Assembly: GCF_009931615.1 (NCBI RefSeq)
Contig: NZ_CP046620.1
Location: forward strand, 2,371,501 to 2,435,500
Source: Algicella marina
GTDB taxonomy: Bacteria; Pseudomonadota; Alphaproteobacteria; Rhodobacterales; Rhodobacteraceae
Direction of reading: 5' to 3'
DNA: 64,000 nt
This document shows positions 1 through 7,791 of this stretch, in pieces. Within the stretch, counting starts at the first letter, position 1. Each line of letters opens with the position of its first letter. The notes below the pieces were generated by a model that searched no databases, was not told where the DNA came from, and worked only from the letters and a program-made list of their open reading frames with translations. The translations under genes were made by a program, and so were the position numbers.

Positions 1-1
1 T

Positions 2-718
2 GCCGGTGAGGAATGGAGCGCCGCCGAACTTTTCTGGATCGTCAAGAATGGCGCCAAGATGACCGGTATGCCCGGGTGGCCTGCCAGACGCTCTGACGAT
101 GTCTGGCCCGTCGTCGCGTTCCTTCGTTCATTGGGCGATATGAGCGCGGCAGAATACGCAACCCTCACAGACAGTAGCGAAGGGACCTGCACCATCTGCC
201 ACGGCAAAGGCGGCGTAAGTGACAATCCGCATGTGCCAAGATTGGATATCCTTTCGGCCGACTACATAGCCCACAGCCTGCAATCCTACGCCAACGGGAG
301 TCGAGATAGCGGCATCATGGCGCAGGTCGCCGTCGGCATGGACGACGAAACCATAACCCGTCTCGCCTCAAGCTTTGACGAACTCGGCCCCGTGCAATCT
401 GAATCTGCGGCAGGGGACGCTCTTCGCGGTCAGCAGCTTTCGGCCTCCTCAGACGGCTCCCATGATGTTCCCGCGTGCCGCGCTTGTCACGGACCGTGGC
501 CCGAGCCGTTGAACTCCGACTTTCCTTCGCTCGCCGGACAGCAAGAACCTTACCTGCGACGACAACTGGAACTCTGGCGTTCGGGCAACCACGGTGGCGG
601 TCCGGCGGTCGAACTGATGTACAAGGCCGCCCGAGACCTCACCGACGACCAGATCGCGGATCTTGCCGCCTATTATTCCTCACTTACCCCGGCCCCGCTC
701 AATCGGGTAGCCGACTGA
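2..718 (+). CDS. multi-heme cytochrome c, 5'-truncated by window
   Basis: The reading frame is open from the first bases of the window, so the start lies upstream. The visible 238 residues begin with the tail of one cytochrome c domain (sequence KMTGMPGW, which carries a typical axial Met region), followed by two more c-type domains with heme-binding motifs CTICH and CRACH. At least two and probably three hemes are therefore attached. The tandem class I domains resemble cytochrome c4 or the cytochrome subunits of periplasmic dehydrogenases. The protein should be periplasmic or membrane-anchored and pass electrons to a terminal oxidase. The partner enzyme is outside the window, so the substrate cannot be named. 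It ends in TGA at 716-718. Confidence 0.85.
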   Translation, partial: AGEEWSAAELFWIVKNGAKMTGMPGWPARRSDDVWPVVAFLRSLGDMSAAEYATLTDSSEGTCTICHGKGGVSDNPHVPRLDILSADYIAHSLQSYANGSRDSGIMAQVAVGMDDETITRLASSFDELGPVQSESAAGDALRGQQLSASSDGSHDVPACRACHGPWPEPLNSDFPSLAGQQEPYLRRQLELWRSGNHGGGPAVELMYKAARDLTDDQIADLAAYYSSLTPAPLNRVAD

Positions 719-755
719 TCGACCGCGCGACCCGATTGCTTTCAAGGCGCCGAAA

Positions 756-1205
756 TCACAATGATTTCATGTCCCGTTTCACGGCTGCCTCCAGCTTGTC
801 CATCGGCAGACCAGTCAGGTCTTTGTCGATCTCCGCGATGATCCGCGCCTCGACCTCGCCGTGCAGTTGCTTCCTGAGCCGGCCCAGCGTCTGCGGCTCG
901 GCAATCACGATCAGTTTCTCGTAACGGTTGTCGAAAGCCCAATGTTTCAGACGATCGGCAATGTCGGCCGCGAAGTCAGCCTGCTCCAGCTGATGCCAGT
1001 CGGTTTGTTCGACAGCACTCATGCCGTGACCATTGTCAGGTAGTCGGCCCGGACGCTCCGTACCCTGTTCAGAGGTTGCGGGGTTCTCGATCTCGTCATG
1101 TGAAATGATCCGCAAGTCGGGCAGATCAGGGTCTCCGTAGTTCTCCAGCAACAGAAACTTTTCGCCATCAAGCACCACGATCCAGGCATTGTGCGGAATG
1201 TTCAT
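756..1205 (-). CDS. host attachment family protein (baeRF-like)
   Basis: This 149-aa protein starts IPHNAWIVVLDGEKFLLLEN after Met and has the layout of the 'protein required for attachment to host cells' family, which is related to archaeal/eukaryotic release-factor-like (baeRF) folds. The middle contains KLIVIAEPQTLGRLRKQL, the usual strand-helix of the second half. The name comes from Agrobacterium plant attachment, but the biochemical role is unknown and most bearers are not plant-associated. A clear GGGAGG Shine-Dalgarno sequence precedes the ATG at 1205. It faces the cytochrome gene tail-to-tail and has no obvious operon partner. Confidence 0.75.
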   Translation of the reverse strand: MNIPHNAWIVVLDGEKFLLLENYGDPDLPDLRIISHDEIENPATSEQGTERPGRLPDNGHGMSAVEQTDWHQLEQADFAADIADRLKHWAFDNRYEKLIVIAEPQTLGRLRKQLHGEVEARIIAEIDKDLTGLPMDKLEAAVKRDMKSL

Positions 1206-1374
1206 CTTGGCCTCCCTCTCTTTGACAGTACATCACGTCAACGCATGGCCGGACTGCCACGTTCCGTCCCAAGTCACTGGTTACCACCTTGTTCGAAATC
1301 TCGTCCGACATCCCTGCCTTGGAACATTTCCCCACCGGTTCGGTTGTTAATGATATGGACCATGGAGAAACAGC

Positions 1375-1635
1375 ATGACCCCACCCGATACCAACATCGA
1401 AAAGCAGAAACGCCGTCATCTCGGCCCACTCGTCGGTATGGGCATCGCCGTCGTATTTGGCGTCGGCTTGATCATCTACTGGATTAGCGAAGCCGTCGTT
1501 ACGGCTCCCGAAACCGAGGACCCGACCGAGCAGGCAGCGCCAGAGGATATTCAGGAAGGCGATGTGAACCTGCCTGCCGCCGCACCTTCAGAAACAGTCG
1601 ATCCCGAAAATGATAATGTGGAGAGCGGGCAGTAG
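1375..1635 (+). CDS. small single-pass membrane protein, unknown
   Basis: An 86-residue protein with a basic N-terminus (EKQKRRH), one hydrophobic segment at about residues 17-37 (VGMGIAVVFGVGLIIYWISE) and a very acidic Pro/Glu/Asp-rich tail that is probably outside the membrane. GGAGAA lies upstream of the ATG. The composition fits an anchored low-complexity tail. No catalytic motif is visible and the family is not recognised. A longer frame shifted by one base overlaps it but lacks this charge pattern. Confidence 0.6.
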   Translation: MTPPDTNIEKQKRRHLGPLVGMGIAVVFGVGLIIYWISEAVVTAPETEDPTEQAAPEDIQEGDVNLPAAAPSETVDPENDNVESGQ

Positions 1636-1810
1636 CTATGAAGGGGCGGCCCATTGGTCCGCCCTGTGGATCTCAATTCATTCAATGGATGAGGACATCG
1701 CCCGCTCAAGGTAACTTTGCGCAAGAGTCAGTCCTCTCGGCAAGGGTCGCAACCCGAAGCCTCTTGGCACCTCTTCTGCCTGGGTAAGACTTTTCCCAGA
1801 CTTGAAAATC

Positions 1811-1843
1811 AAAACGCGAAAGTCCGCCCAGACTTTCGCGTTT
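1811..1843 (-). terminator. rho-independent terminator of sodC
   Basis: A 13-bp perfect stem (AAACGCGAAAGTC and its complement, 1812-1824 with 1831-1843) encloses a 6-nt loop. It is followed on the minus strand by TTTTGATTTT and lies about 25 bp past the sodC stop codon. Confidence 0.8.
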
Positions 1844-1867
1844 CAGTCTTCTGTCATGTAAAACCGG

Positions 1868-2425
1868 TTACTCGATCACCGCGCAGGCGATCCTGTCGCC
1901 GGCAGCGCCCGATGGCTGGCTCTCATAGTCGTCAGGGCCACTGTGGATCATCAGTGCCCGTCCGGACACGTTGTCCTGCTCACCGCCCAGAATCGCATAC
2001 GTGTTCAAGACCTGCGCCTTCAGCGACCCATCCGCAGCAACATACTGGTTCGGCATGTCGCCGGAATGCGGTCCACCGTCCACGAGAATTCCGTGATTTG
2101 TCCCGGAAACGGAAAAATGTCCCCCCGCAGTCTGAAAGCCCTCTTCAGGATCACATTCTCCTGTCTCATGGATGTGGAAACCGTGCCACGTCTCCGGTGG
2201 CAGGTCGCTGAGATCCAATTCGATCAGCAGACCGGCTTCGGTTCCGGTCAAATTTGCCGTCCCGATTTCCGCGCCTTCGGCATTGACGAATGTGACCTCC
2301 TGAGAGTTTTCCTGCGCCAATGCCGGTCCGACCGTCGCAAGAACGCCCGCGGCAAGGAGGCCGCAGACCGACGCCAACCTTTTAGCAAAAAATCTCTCAT
2401 TCGCTTTGCTGAAACTCAAATTCAC
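1868..2425 (-). CDS. sodC: periplasmic Cu/Zn superoxide dismutase
   Basis: Converts superoxide to hydrogen peroxide and oxygen in the periplasm. Family hallmarks are present: HGFHIHETGEC (copper ligands and disulfide Cys), GGHFSVSG (bridging/zinc His), HSGPDDY and a C-terminal GDRIACAVIE with the second disulfide Cys. The GTG start at 2425 was chosen because AGGAGG sits 5 nt upstream; it gives 185 aa with a signal peptide ending near GPALA. The longer open frame to 2542 overlaps the neighbouring BON gene. It is probably monocistronic with its own terminator. Its proximity to a zinc-type operon is suggestive for metal supply but is not proof of co-regulation. Confidence 0.93.
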   Translation of the reverse strand: MNLSFSKANERFFAKRLASVCGLLAAGVLATVGPALAQENSQEVTFVNAEGAEIGTANLTGTEAGLLIELDLSDLPPETWHGFHIHETGECDPEEGFQTAGGHFSVSGTNHGILVDGGPHSGDMPNQYVAADGSLKAQVLNTYAILGGEQDNVSGRALMIHSGPDDYESQPSGAAGDRIACAVIE

Positions 2426-2475
2426 TTTTTCCTCCTTTTTCTGCCTAATCCTCCACGCTCCGTCATCAGCAGCGG

Positions 2476-2988
2476 TTAACAGGACGGTTCGACGGAAAGG
2501 TTGTTCTCCAGACCAGCTACGCCCTCCACCTTGCCTGCACACATGCCCGCACGGCGCTTGGCGCGCTGCGAAGTGACTTCTCCGGTCAGCACCACCGTCC
2601 GGTCCCGAACCGCCACGGCAATATCACCGGCTTTCAGGATCGGTTCATCCGCCAGACATTTACGAAGATCGGCTTCGATCCGGGCGGGAGATGGATCTGT
2701 GGTCTCACCCTCGCCAGTACGGTGCGCTGCTCCGCGCCGTGAAAACTCATCATTTTCAACTGCTGAAGCCAGCCAACGGCGAACGCCATCGAACACTCCT
2801 TCACCCGTCCCTGTGCCAAGGCGAAACCTACTCTCGTCGGCTCGCCTGTCCGGTACGGCGTGAGTCCGCAACATCATCAGCCAGCCGAGAACGCCGGTTT
2901 GGCCTTCTCGGTTTCCTCGTGAGCTGTCCCTACGCGAAACCCTGTCTCGCGTAGCCTTCGTAGTCATTGTCTCCAGACGTCCTGTCAT
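2476..2988 (-). CDS. BON-domain protein
   Basis: A 170-aa protein with a low-complexity Arg/Gly/Ser-rich first half and a BON domain in the last ~65 residues (ADLRKCLADEPILKAGDIAV, then VVLTGEVTSQRAKRRAG and VEGVAGLENNLSV). BON domains bind phospholipid or envelope surfaces and occur in OsmY-like stress proteins. Unlike OsmY there is no evident signal peptide, so it may be cytoplasmic. A strong GGAGGAG Shine-Dalgarno sequence supports the ATG at 2988. The stop lies 50 bp upstream of the sodC start, so transcription through into sodC is possible. Confidence 0.7.
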   Translation of the reverse strand: MTGRLETMTTKATRDRVSRRDSSRGNREGQTGVLGWLMMLRTHAVPDRRADESRFRLGTGTGEGVFDGVRRWLASAVENDEFSRRGAAHRTGEGETTDPSPARIEADLRKCLADEPILKAGDIAVAVRDRTVVLTGEVTSQRAKRRAGMCAGKVEGVAGLENNLSVEPSC

Positions 2989-3273
2989 CGGTCTCCTCCG
3001 AAGATCGGCGTATCTCTTTGCATTTTCAGGAGGGAAACATCTTCAGTCCGGCATTTGTTCCGACGTTACGGGACGAGGTGTGATCGGATAAATGTCGAAA
3101 TTGCTATTCACCCACTCACCGCCGTGCCCACCGAAGATGTCCACAGATCTCCGAGGACGCTCTCAGCTTCCCACTTGGAACAGGTCACGGGCGTAGATGC
3201 AGGTCTGGAAGTCGTCCAAAGTAAGGAAATGGCAGAAGGTACTGACGCACCTTGGCACACGAATACCGCGCTC

Positions 3274-3786
3274 CTACCCTCTGAAACGAACGATCCTGTC
3301 CGCCGACAAGGCATAACCCACTTCCGCCAACTGCGTCTCGGTCGACGCAGTCCCGAACATTCCCGTTACAGTCACGGGTTCAAAAAGACCTTTGGAATCA
3401 TAAGGTTGTTCGGTGGTTACCAGGATGAGCTGGTTTGCCGGCGGCGGCGGAACATGGATGCAGGCACCGACATAGGGAACCAGCATGAATGCCGACACGC
3501 CCGTGCCCACGTAATCAAGCGGGATAATGAACCCCGAAAGGCGGACGGTCCTGCCATTCCAGTCGCTCCGGACACCGCTCGACTTCGGTTGCGTGCTTGC
3601 CATGGCGGTTTCATCGTGTGGGAGAATTGCCTGAAGCTCAGGCATCGGCGTCATGTTTCCCTCGGGCACAAGGTCGCTCCATTCGAGATCGATGATCTCT
3701 TCTGCGCGCAACCCGGTTGCCGTCAGGCTTGCGAGGCCAGCCAGCCCGATACAACAGTCGCGTCGCGTCAATTCGAACTTCACCAT
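3274..3786 (-). CDS. DUF3299 protein, copy 2 of a tandem pair
   Basis: A 170-aa exported protein of the DUF3299 family. A twin-arginine-type leader is visible (LTRRDCCIGLAGLASLTA), followed by the family core with the motif LVPYVGACIHVPPPPANQL around the middle. The start at 3786 overlaps the stop of the upstream paralogue by 7 bp, implying translational coupling; the longer frame has no Shine-Dalgarno sequence. The function of DUF3299 is unknown. It is recurrently found beside DUF2796-type ABC metal-uptake genes, and the conserved Cys/His in the core motif could bind metal (inference). It is the last gene of the operon. Confidence 0.82.
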   Translation of the reverse strand: MVKFELTRRDCCIGLAGLASLTATGLRAEEIIDLEWSDLVPEGNMTPMPELQAILPHDETAMASTQPKSSGVRSDWNGRTVRLSGFIIPLDYVGTGVSAFMLVPYVGACIHVPPPPANQLILVTTEQPYDSKGLFEPVTVTGMFGTASTETQLAEVGYALSADRIVRFRG

Positions 3787-4295
3787 TCGTACCCTTCGAT
3801 CCTGTCGGCAGTAAGCTGATACCCGATTTCCGCAACTTCCGTCGTCTGCAACTTTGTGCTGAGACGACCGTAAACCCAGACAGCATCCCAAAGATCATCG
3901 GAGGGCCAGGGGGACTCCGTGGAGACGAATACAAGTTGATTGGCTGGTGGAGGCGGCACGTGAATGCACGCGCCGACATAAGGCACGAGAACGAAACTCG
4001 CGACACCTTTCGCCCCGACCTCGAGCGGAATGATATAACCCGGCAGTTTGACGGACGCTCCATCGAGGGACGTGTTCAGCTTGGTGGCGTTCTCGTCAAA
4101 AACAGGACGCCAGGTATCGTTCTCTTCGTCGTAGTCGCCCTCGCCAACGATTTCGGCATAGGGAATGCCGGCAGGTATAAGGTCATCCCATGTGATTTCT
4201 CTGAATGAGGCCGCGTTCACTCGTGGCGGAAGCAGGCTCAAGGCACCTGCTGCGAGAATTGTGTCGCGACGCGTGATGAGACGTTTGTTTTTCAT
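3780..4295 (-). CDS. DUF3299 protein, copy 1 of a tandem pair
   Basis: A 171-aa paralogue of the next gene. It has a probable Tat leader (ITRRDTILAAGALSLLPP) and the same 19-residue core motif as its neighbour (LVPYVGACIHVPPPPANQL). Outside the core, the two differ clearly, so the duplication is old or each copy has a distinct role. The ATG at 4295 overlaps the permease stop by 4 bp (ATGA). Both proteins should fold in the cytoplasm before export if the Tat reading is right, which is common for cofactor- or metal-loaded proteins. Confidence 0.82.
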   Translation of the reverse strand: MKNKRLITRRDTILAAGALSLLPPRVNAASFREITWDDLIPAGIPYAEIVGEGDYDEENDTWRPVFDENATKLNTSLDGASVKLPGYIIPLEVGAKGVASFVLVPYVGACIHVPPPPANQLVFVSTESPWPSDDLWDAVWVYGRLSTKLQTTEVAEIGYQLTADRIEGYEW

Positions 4296-5542
4296 ATCCT
4301 TACCATCATGCCATCAGCGAGAGAGAGTCGATAGGCCCGAAGTGCGGGCAAAAGGCTTGCAAGCGCTGCGGCGCCGATCACTGCGGCCAGAATGGCCAGT
4401 TCCCGGAGAGCGGGTGGGTTTATGGGAAGCCAGATTCCGAACGAAGCGTCGACCCATGGTTGCGCGACCGCCAATCCGGCGTAGAGAAGCAAAAGGCCGA
4501 TCAACGCGCCGACAGCGGCCATAAGCATAGCCTCGATCACGAGCAGGCCGAGGATTGTCGACGGTCGGGCACCCATGGCCCGCCAGATTGCCATTTCTCG
4601 CCGCCTTTCGTTCAGACTCGAAAAGATCATGGCCACCATGCCCAGCAACGCAGTGACGACAACCATTGCCGAAACGCCTACGAGCGCGGTCTCTGCGACA
4701 CCCAGTATCTGCCATAACTCCTGCAAGGCGACGCCCGGCAGGATCGCCAGCAAAGGTTCCTCGGAATATGTGTTGATCCAGCGCTGCAGCCCGAAGATCT
4801 GCAAACGCGACTCCGTGCCGATAAGTGCCGCCGTGATGGCCGTCGGCCTCAGCTCCATCTGCCGGATGGTTTCAACCGGCGTCGCATTTCCCGAGGTTTT
4901 GGCACCTGATTGCCAATCGACGTGTATGGCCTCTATCGCTTCGAGGCTGACAACCACTGTTCGATCCACCGGTGTTCCCGTCTTTGCCAAGATACCGGCC
5001 ACGCGAAAGGGTTGATCGACATGCTCGGTGAAGGATGCAATCCCGTGCGCTACCACGATCGGATCACCCACGGCGTAACCGAGTGTCGCTGCAACGTCGG
5101 CGCCGATAACGGCGTCGTAAAGGTCCTCGAGTCCATGCCCCTCAAGGATGTCCAGCGAACGTTCACCACGATATTTGTAGTATTCGAAGAAACCGTTTGT
5201 CGTGCCCATGACCCGGAACTGGCGGTGGCTGTCGCCGAGGGATATCGGAACGATCCAGTCGACCTCCGGGCGCGCGGCAATGTCCTGATAGCTTTCCCAG
5301 GTCACATTGTTGGTAGCATTGCCGATGCGGAACACTGAATACAGCAGTAGCTGAACCGAGCCGGAGCGCGCTCCGATGATAAGGTCCGTCCCGGAAATCG
5401 TGTCAGCAAAACTTGCCCGCGCTCCTGTACGCACCTTTTCAACGCCGAGAAACAGCGCAACGGAAAGAGATATCGCCAGCACGGTCATTCCGACGGTAAG
5501 GGCACGGGCCAGAAGCGAGCCGATGGCCAGACGAAGGATCAC
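4292..5542 (-). CDS. FtsX/MacB-type ABC transporter permease
   Basis: A 416-aa membrane protein with one N-terminal helix (about residues 10-33, LARALTVGMTVLAISLSVAL), a large periplasmic MacB-like domain and three C-terminal helices starting near residue 285 (VGVSAMVVVTALLGMVAMIF). This is the LolC/MacB/FtsX architecture, built for mechanotransmission rather than channel-type import. The conserved cytoplasmic loop NERRREMAIWRAMGA that contacts the ATPase is present. It overlaps both neighbours by 4 bp, so ATPase, permease and DUF3299 are tightly coupled. The likely substrate is zinc or a zinc complex, inferred only from the neighbours. Confidence 0.85.
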   Translation of the reverse strand: MILRLAIGSLLARALTVGMTVLAISLSVALFLGVEKVRTGARASFADTISGTDLIIGARSGSVQLLLYSVFRIGNATNNVTWESYQDIAARPEVDWIVPISLGDSHRQFRVMGTTNGFFEYYKYRGERSLDILEGHGLEDLYDAVIGADVAATLGYAVGDPIVVAHGIASFTEHVDQPFRVAGILAKTGTPVDRTVVVSLEAIEAIHVDWQSGAKTSGNATPVETIRQMELRPTAITAALIGTESRLQIFGLQRWINTYSEEPLLAILPGVALQELWQILGVAETALVGVSAMVVVTALLGMVAMIFSSLNERRREMAIWRAMGARPSTILGLLVIEAMLMAAVGALIGLLLLYAGLAVAQPWVDASFGIWLPINPPALRELAILAAVIGAAALASLLPALRAYRLSLADGMMVRI

Positions 5543-6234
5543 GCGGACACTCCTTCGGTAGACACGAACTCTTCCACATGCGCGACGCGGTCAAAACGAT
5601 CCGAGAGTCGCTCATCATGGCTGACCATCAGCAAAGACGAACCGACCGCCGCAACCTGATCGAAAAGCAATTGAAGAAACATGTCCTGAGTCGCCCCATC
5701 AAGCGCCGAAGTCGGTTCGTCAGCAACGATGAGCGGCGGCGCTCCGATCAGCGCACGGGCCACGGCAACCCGCTGCTGCTGCCCGACACTGAGCCGTCCT
5801 GCGGGACGTTTCAGTGCGTCGTTCGGCAAGCCGAGAACCGCACACAGCCGTGTCGCTTCCTTCCCGGCATCTCCGGCACGGGAGTGACGCTTGGGCGCGA
5901 AGCGGAGAGGCATCAGGATGTTATCTGCGACACTTGCATAGGGGAGGAGGTTGAACTGCTGGAAAATCACGCCAATCTGCTCAGCGCGAAAACGGTCCCG
6001 CGCTCCCGGCGTGAGGGCACCGATGTCGGTACCGCCGACCGCGACAGTTCCGCTATTTGCAGGAACAATGCCGCATATCAAAGACAGCAGCGTGGACTTG
6101 CCTGATCCGCTAGATCCGAGAAGCAGAACGCTTTCGCCCGGGTTCATCTTGAAGCTCGTGCAGGCAAGGGAGAACCCGCCCCGGCCCGGCCAGGCGAATT
6201 TGACCTCGGTAAGGGAAAGGGCAGGTTCCGCCAT
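5539..6234 (-). CDS. LolD-like ABC transporter ATP-binding protein
   Basis: A 231-aa ABC ATPase. Walker A is GSSGSGKST at residues 40-48, the signature is LSVGQQQR, Walker B is LIVADEPTSALD, and the H-loop is MVSHDER. The length and FQQFNLLPY Q-loop region match the MacB/LolD subgroup that pairs with FtsX-type permeases. It energises the permease encoded immediately downstream (4-bp overlap) and follows the DUF2796 gene by 2 bp. Confidence 0.9.
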   Translation of the reverse strand: MAEPALSLTEVKFAWPGRGGFSLACTSFKMNPGESVLLLGSSGSGKSTLLSLICGIVPANSGTVAVGGTDIGALTPGARDRFRAEQIGVIFQQFNLLPYASVADNILMPLRFAPKRHSRAGDAGKEATRLCAVLGLPNDALKRPAGRLSVGQQQRVAVARALIGAPPLIVADEPTSALDGATQDMFLQLLFDQVAAVGSSLLMVSHDERLSDRFDRVAHVEEFVSTEGVSA

Positions 6235-6236
6235 GA

Positions 6237-6833
6237 TCAGTTCAATACAAGTTCCGCCGCATCGCGTTCGATCTCAGCGCTGCCAGCGCCGTTTTCCGTC
6301 ACGTATTGCGCTTCGACTTCCTGCGCGTTTGGAAACTGCTCGAAAAACGGAAAGCCGATCACGTCAAGCCTCTCAGGATGCTCGCAGGCGAAGGTGTATT
6401 GCACGTGGAACTCACTGTGGTCCCCGTCTGAATCGTCCCCTTCATGCCCCTCGCCCTCGGCGTGTTCCTCGTGTGCCGGTTCATCCGCGTGCTCATCCTC
6501 ATCCCCGTGGTCATGATCGCCAGCGTGCAAATGCGCAAGCACTTCCGTCAACCGACAATCCGCTGCATCGGGCAGGGCCACGATGTTTTCCGGCACAAGC
6601 ATTGTACGAATGGCATCCTCGACCGCGTCCTTGTCTGCACCAGTACTCGCTTCATACTCGAAGCCGACGATGTCAATGCCCGGGGAAACCATGTTCATCA
6701 CGATAAAACTGCCTTCGACGGCCAGTTCCAGCTTGCTGACACCGTGAACGTGGCTTTCCAACTCGCGACTCTCCTGCGCCAATATCTGCGAGGCGGCGAC
6801 TGATGCCAGGACGGCAAGGCAGATGGTTTTCAT
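6237..6833 (-). CDS. DUF2796 His-rich periplasmic metal-binding protein (ZrgA-like)
   Basis: A 198-aa exported protein: signal peptide TICLAVLASVAASQILAQ, a DUF2796 core beginning ESHVHGVSKLELAVEG, and a central His/Asp/Glu stretch starting HLHAGDHDHGDEDEHADE that looks like a zinc-loading loop. DUF2796 includes ZrgA, a component of a Zrg zinc-uptake system described in Vibrio cholerae (recalled from literature). The ATG at 6833 was chosen since the leader starts there; the longer frame runs back through the DUF6525 gene. It sits directly before the ABC ATPase, as expected for the binding component. Confidence 0.85.
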   Translation of the reverse strand: MKTICLAVLASVAASQILAQESRELESHVHGVSKLELAVEGSFIVMNMVSPGIDIVGFEYEASTGADKDAVEDAIRTMLVPENIVALPDAADCRLTEVLAHLHAGDHDHGDEDEHADEPAHEEHAEGEGHEGDDSDGDHSEFHVQYTFACEHPERLDVIGFPFFEQFPNAQEVEAQYVTENGAGSAEIERDAAELVLN

Positions 6834-6874
6834 GATTGCTCTTTCTCTTGTGTTGGGATCTAGGGTGGATTCTT

Positions 6875-7177
6875 TCAGCGAATTTCTGATGCCGTGGCCT
6901 CGTCGCCATTTCTGATGGCTGACGTTCCAGGCTGCGCTCTGCGTGCAAGCGACTGACGTTCGGCCATTTGCAGCCGGGCGAGCACGACGTCGATGGGTTC
7001 CCCACGGTCGCGTGCACGCAACCAGATGCGACGACAGGACGCCGGAGACCAGGGCAAACTTGCTTGCGCCAACCAATGGCGGAGCGGCGTGGGCAAGGCA
7101 TCGAACTCCCGCATCGGATCCTTGCCCCTCCGTCGTGTTCGAAGCCCGGTGGCACCAAGGTTGTTTTTTCTCGCCAT
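6875..7177 (-). CDS. DUF6525 family protein
   Basis: A 100-aa basic protein beginning ARKNNLGATGLRTRRRGKDP and containing FDALPTPLRHWLAQASLPWS and CRRIWLRARDRG, the recognisable layout of DUF6525, a small alphaproteobacterial family of unknown function. Its ATG at 7177 shares one base with the stop of the DUF1826 gene, so the two are probably co-translated. There is no membrane segment or signal. Its N-terminal Arg cluster would suit nucleic-acid or ribosome contact (speculative). Confidence 0.72.
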   Translation of the reverse strand: MARKNNLGATGLRTRRRGKDPMREFDALPTPLRHWLAQASLPWSPASCRRIWLRARDRGEPIDVVLARLQMAERQSLARRAQPGTSAIRNGDEATASEIR

Positions 7178-7791
7178 CAGCAGGCTCCCGCGTCGTCCAC
7201 AGGGTCGATCACGACGAGAAGACGGGTACCACCCGCTTCTCGTGGAGGGGAGCGGTGCACAATGGCCGCCAGTTCCTGACCCGGCCACAGTGCGCCCCTG
7301 AACACGCCGACAGCGCCGCGCGCCATGCGATGGATCGACTCCGGCTTTCCACCGGGCCCGATTGGGCCGTACTCGGTGCCGGGGCCCCGCAACGTGCAGA
7401 GCAGGCGCCCGGATACGGCGTCAACATGCCATTTCGGACAGGGCTGACCATCCGTGACGTCGAGACGAAGTTCAAGCATTGGGGAAGCAAAAACGCCCAT
7501 TGCAAGCTTCGACAGTTCTTGAACTACGTCTGCAAGCTGTTTGGAACAAGCGCCGGCATCCGCGTCTTCGCACGATTGGCGGATTGCTCGTGAAACATGG
7601 CGGACGGCAAGGCGGCGTCGCATTCGCGGCAAACGCTCCGGTGGTAAGGCGTCAAGCTCCCTTGCCAGTTCATCCGGCAGGGAGCGCTCCCAAAGGGCCA
7701 GGGACACCCCTTCCATACCCAGTGTCTGGAGGACGCGCGCATCAGTGCTGCTGTTCATTGCCGTTGCAATGCGGGGGATTGCAAATGTCAT
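7177..7791 (-). CDS. DUF1826 family protein, first gene of zinc-type operon
   Basis: A 204-aa protein of DUF1826, with the family block CPKWHVDAVSGRLLCTLRGP followed by GTEYGP. In other proteobacteria DUF1826 genes are frequently linked to Zur-regulated zinc genes and COG0523 GTPases, and the family has been suggested to take part in zinc homeostasis. The role is not proven. The ATG at 7791 has CGGAGA eight bases upstream. It is the 5'-most gene of the operon and the first downstream of the Zur-like palindrome. Confidence 0.8.
   Translation of the reverse strand: MTFAIPRIATAMNSSTDARVLQTLGMEGVSLALWERSLPDELARELDALPPERLPRMRRRLAVRHVSRAIRQSCEDADAGACSKQLADVVQELSKLAMGVFASPMLELRLDVTDGQPCPKWHVDAVSGRLLCTLRGPGTEYGPIGPGGKPESIHRMARGAVGVFRGALWPGQELAAIVHRSPPREAGGTRLLVVIDPVDDAGAC

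Noticed and set aside
3031-3270. Possible gene remnant between the BON gene and DUF3299
   Set aside because: Short stretches read as protein-like on the minus strand but are split by stop codons and match no family I can name.
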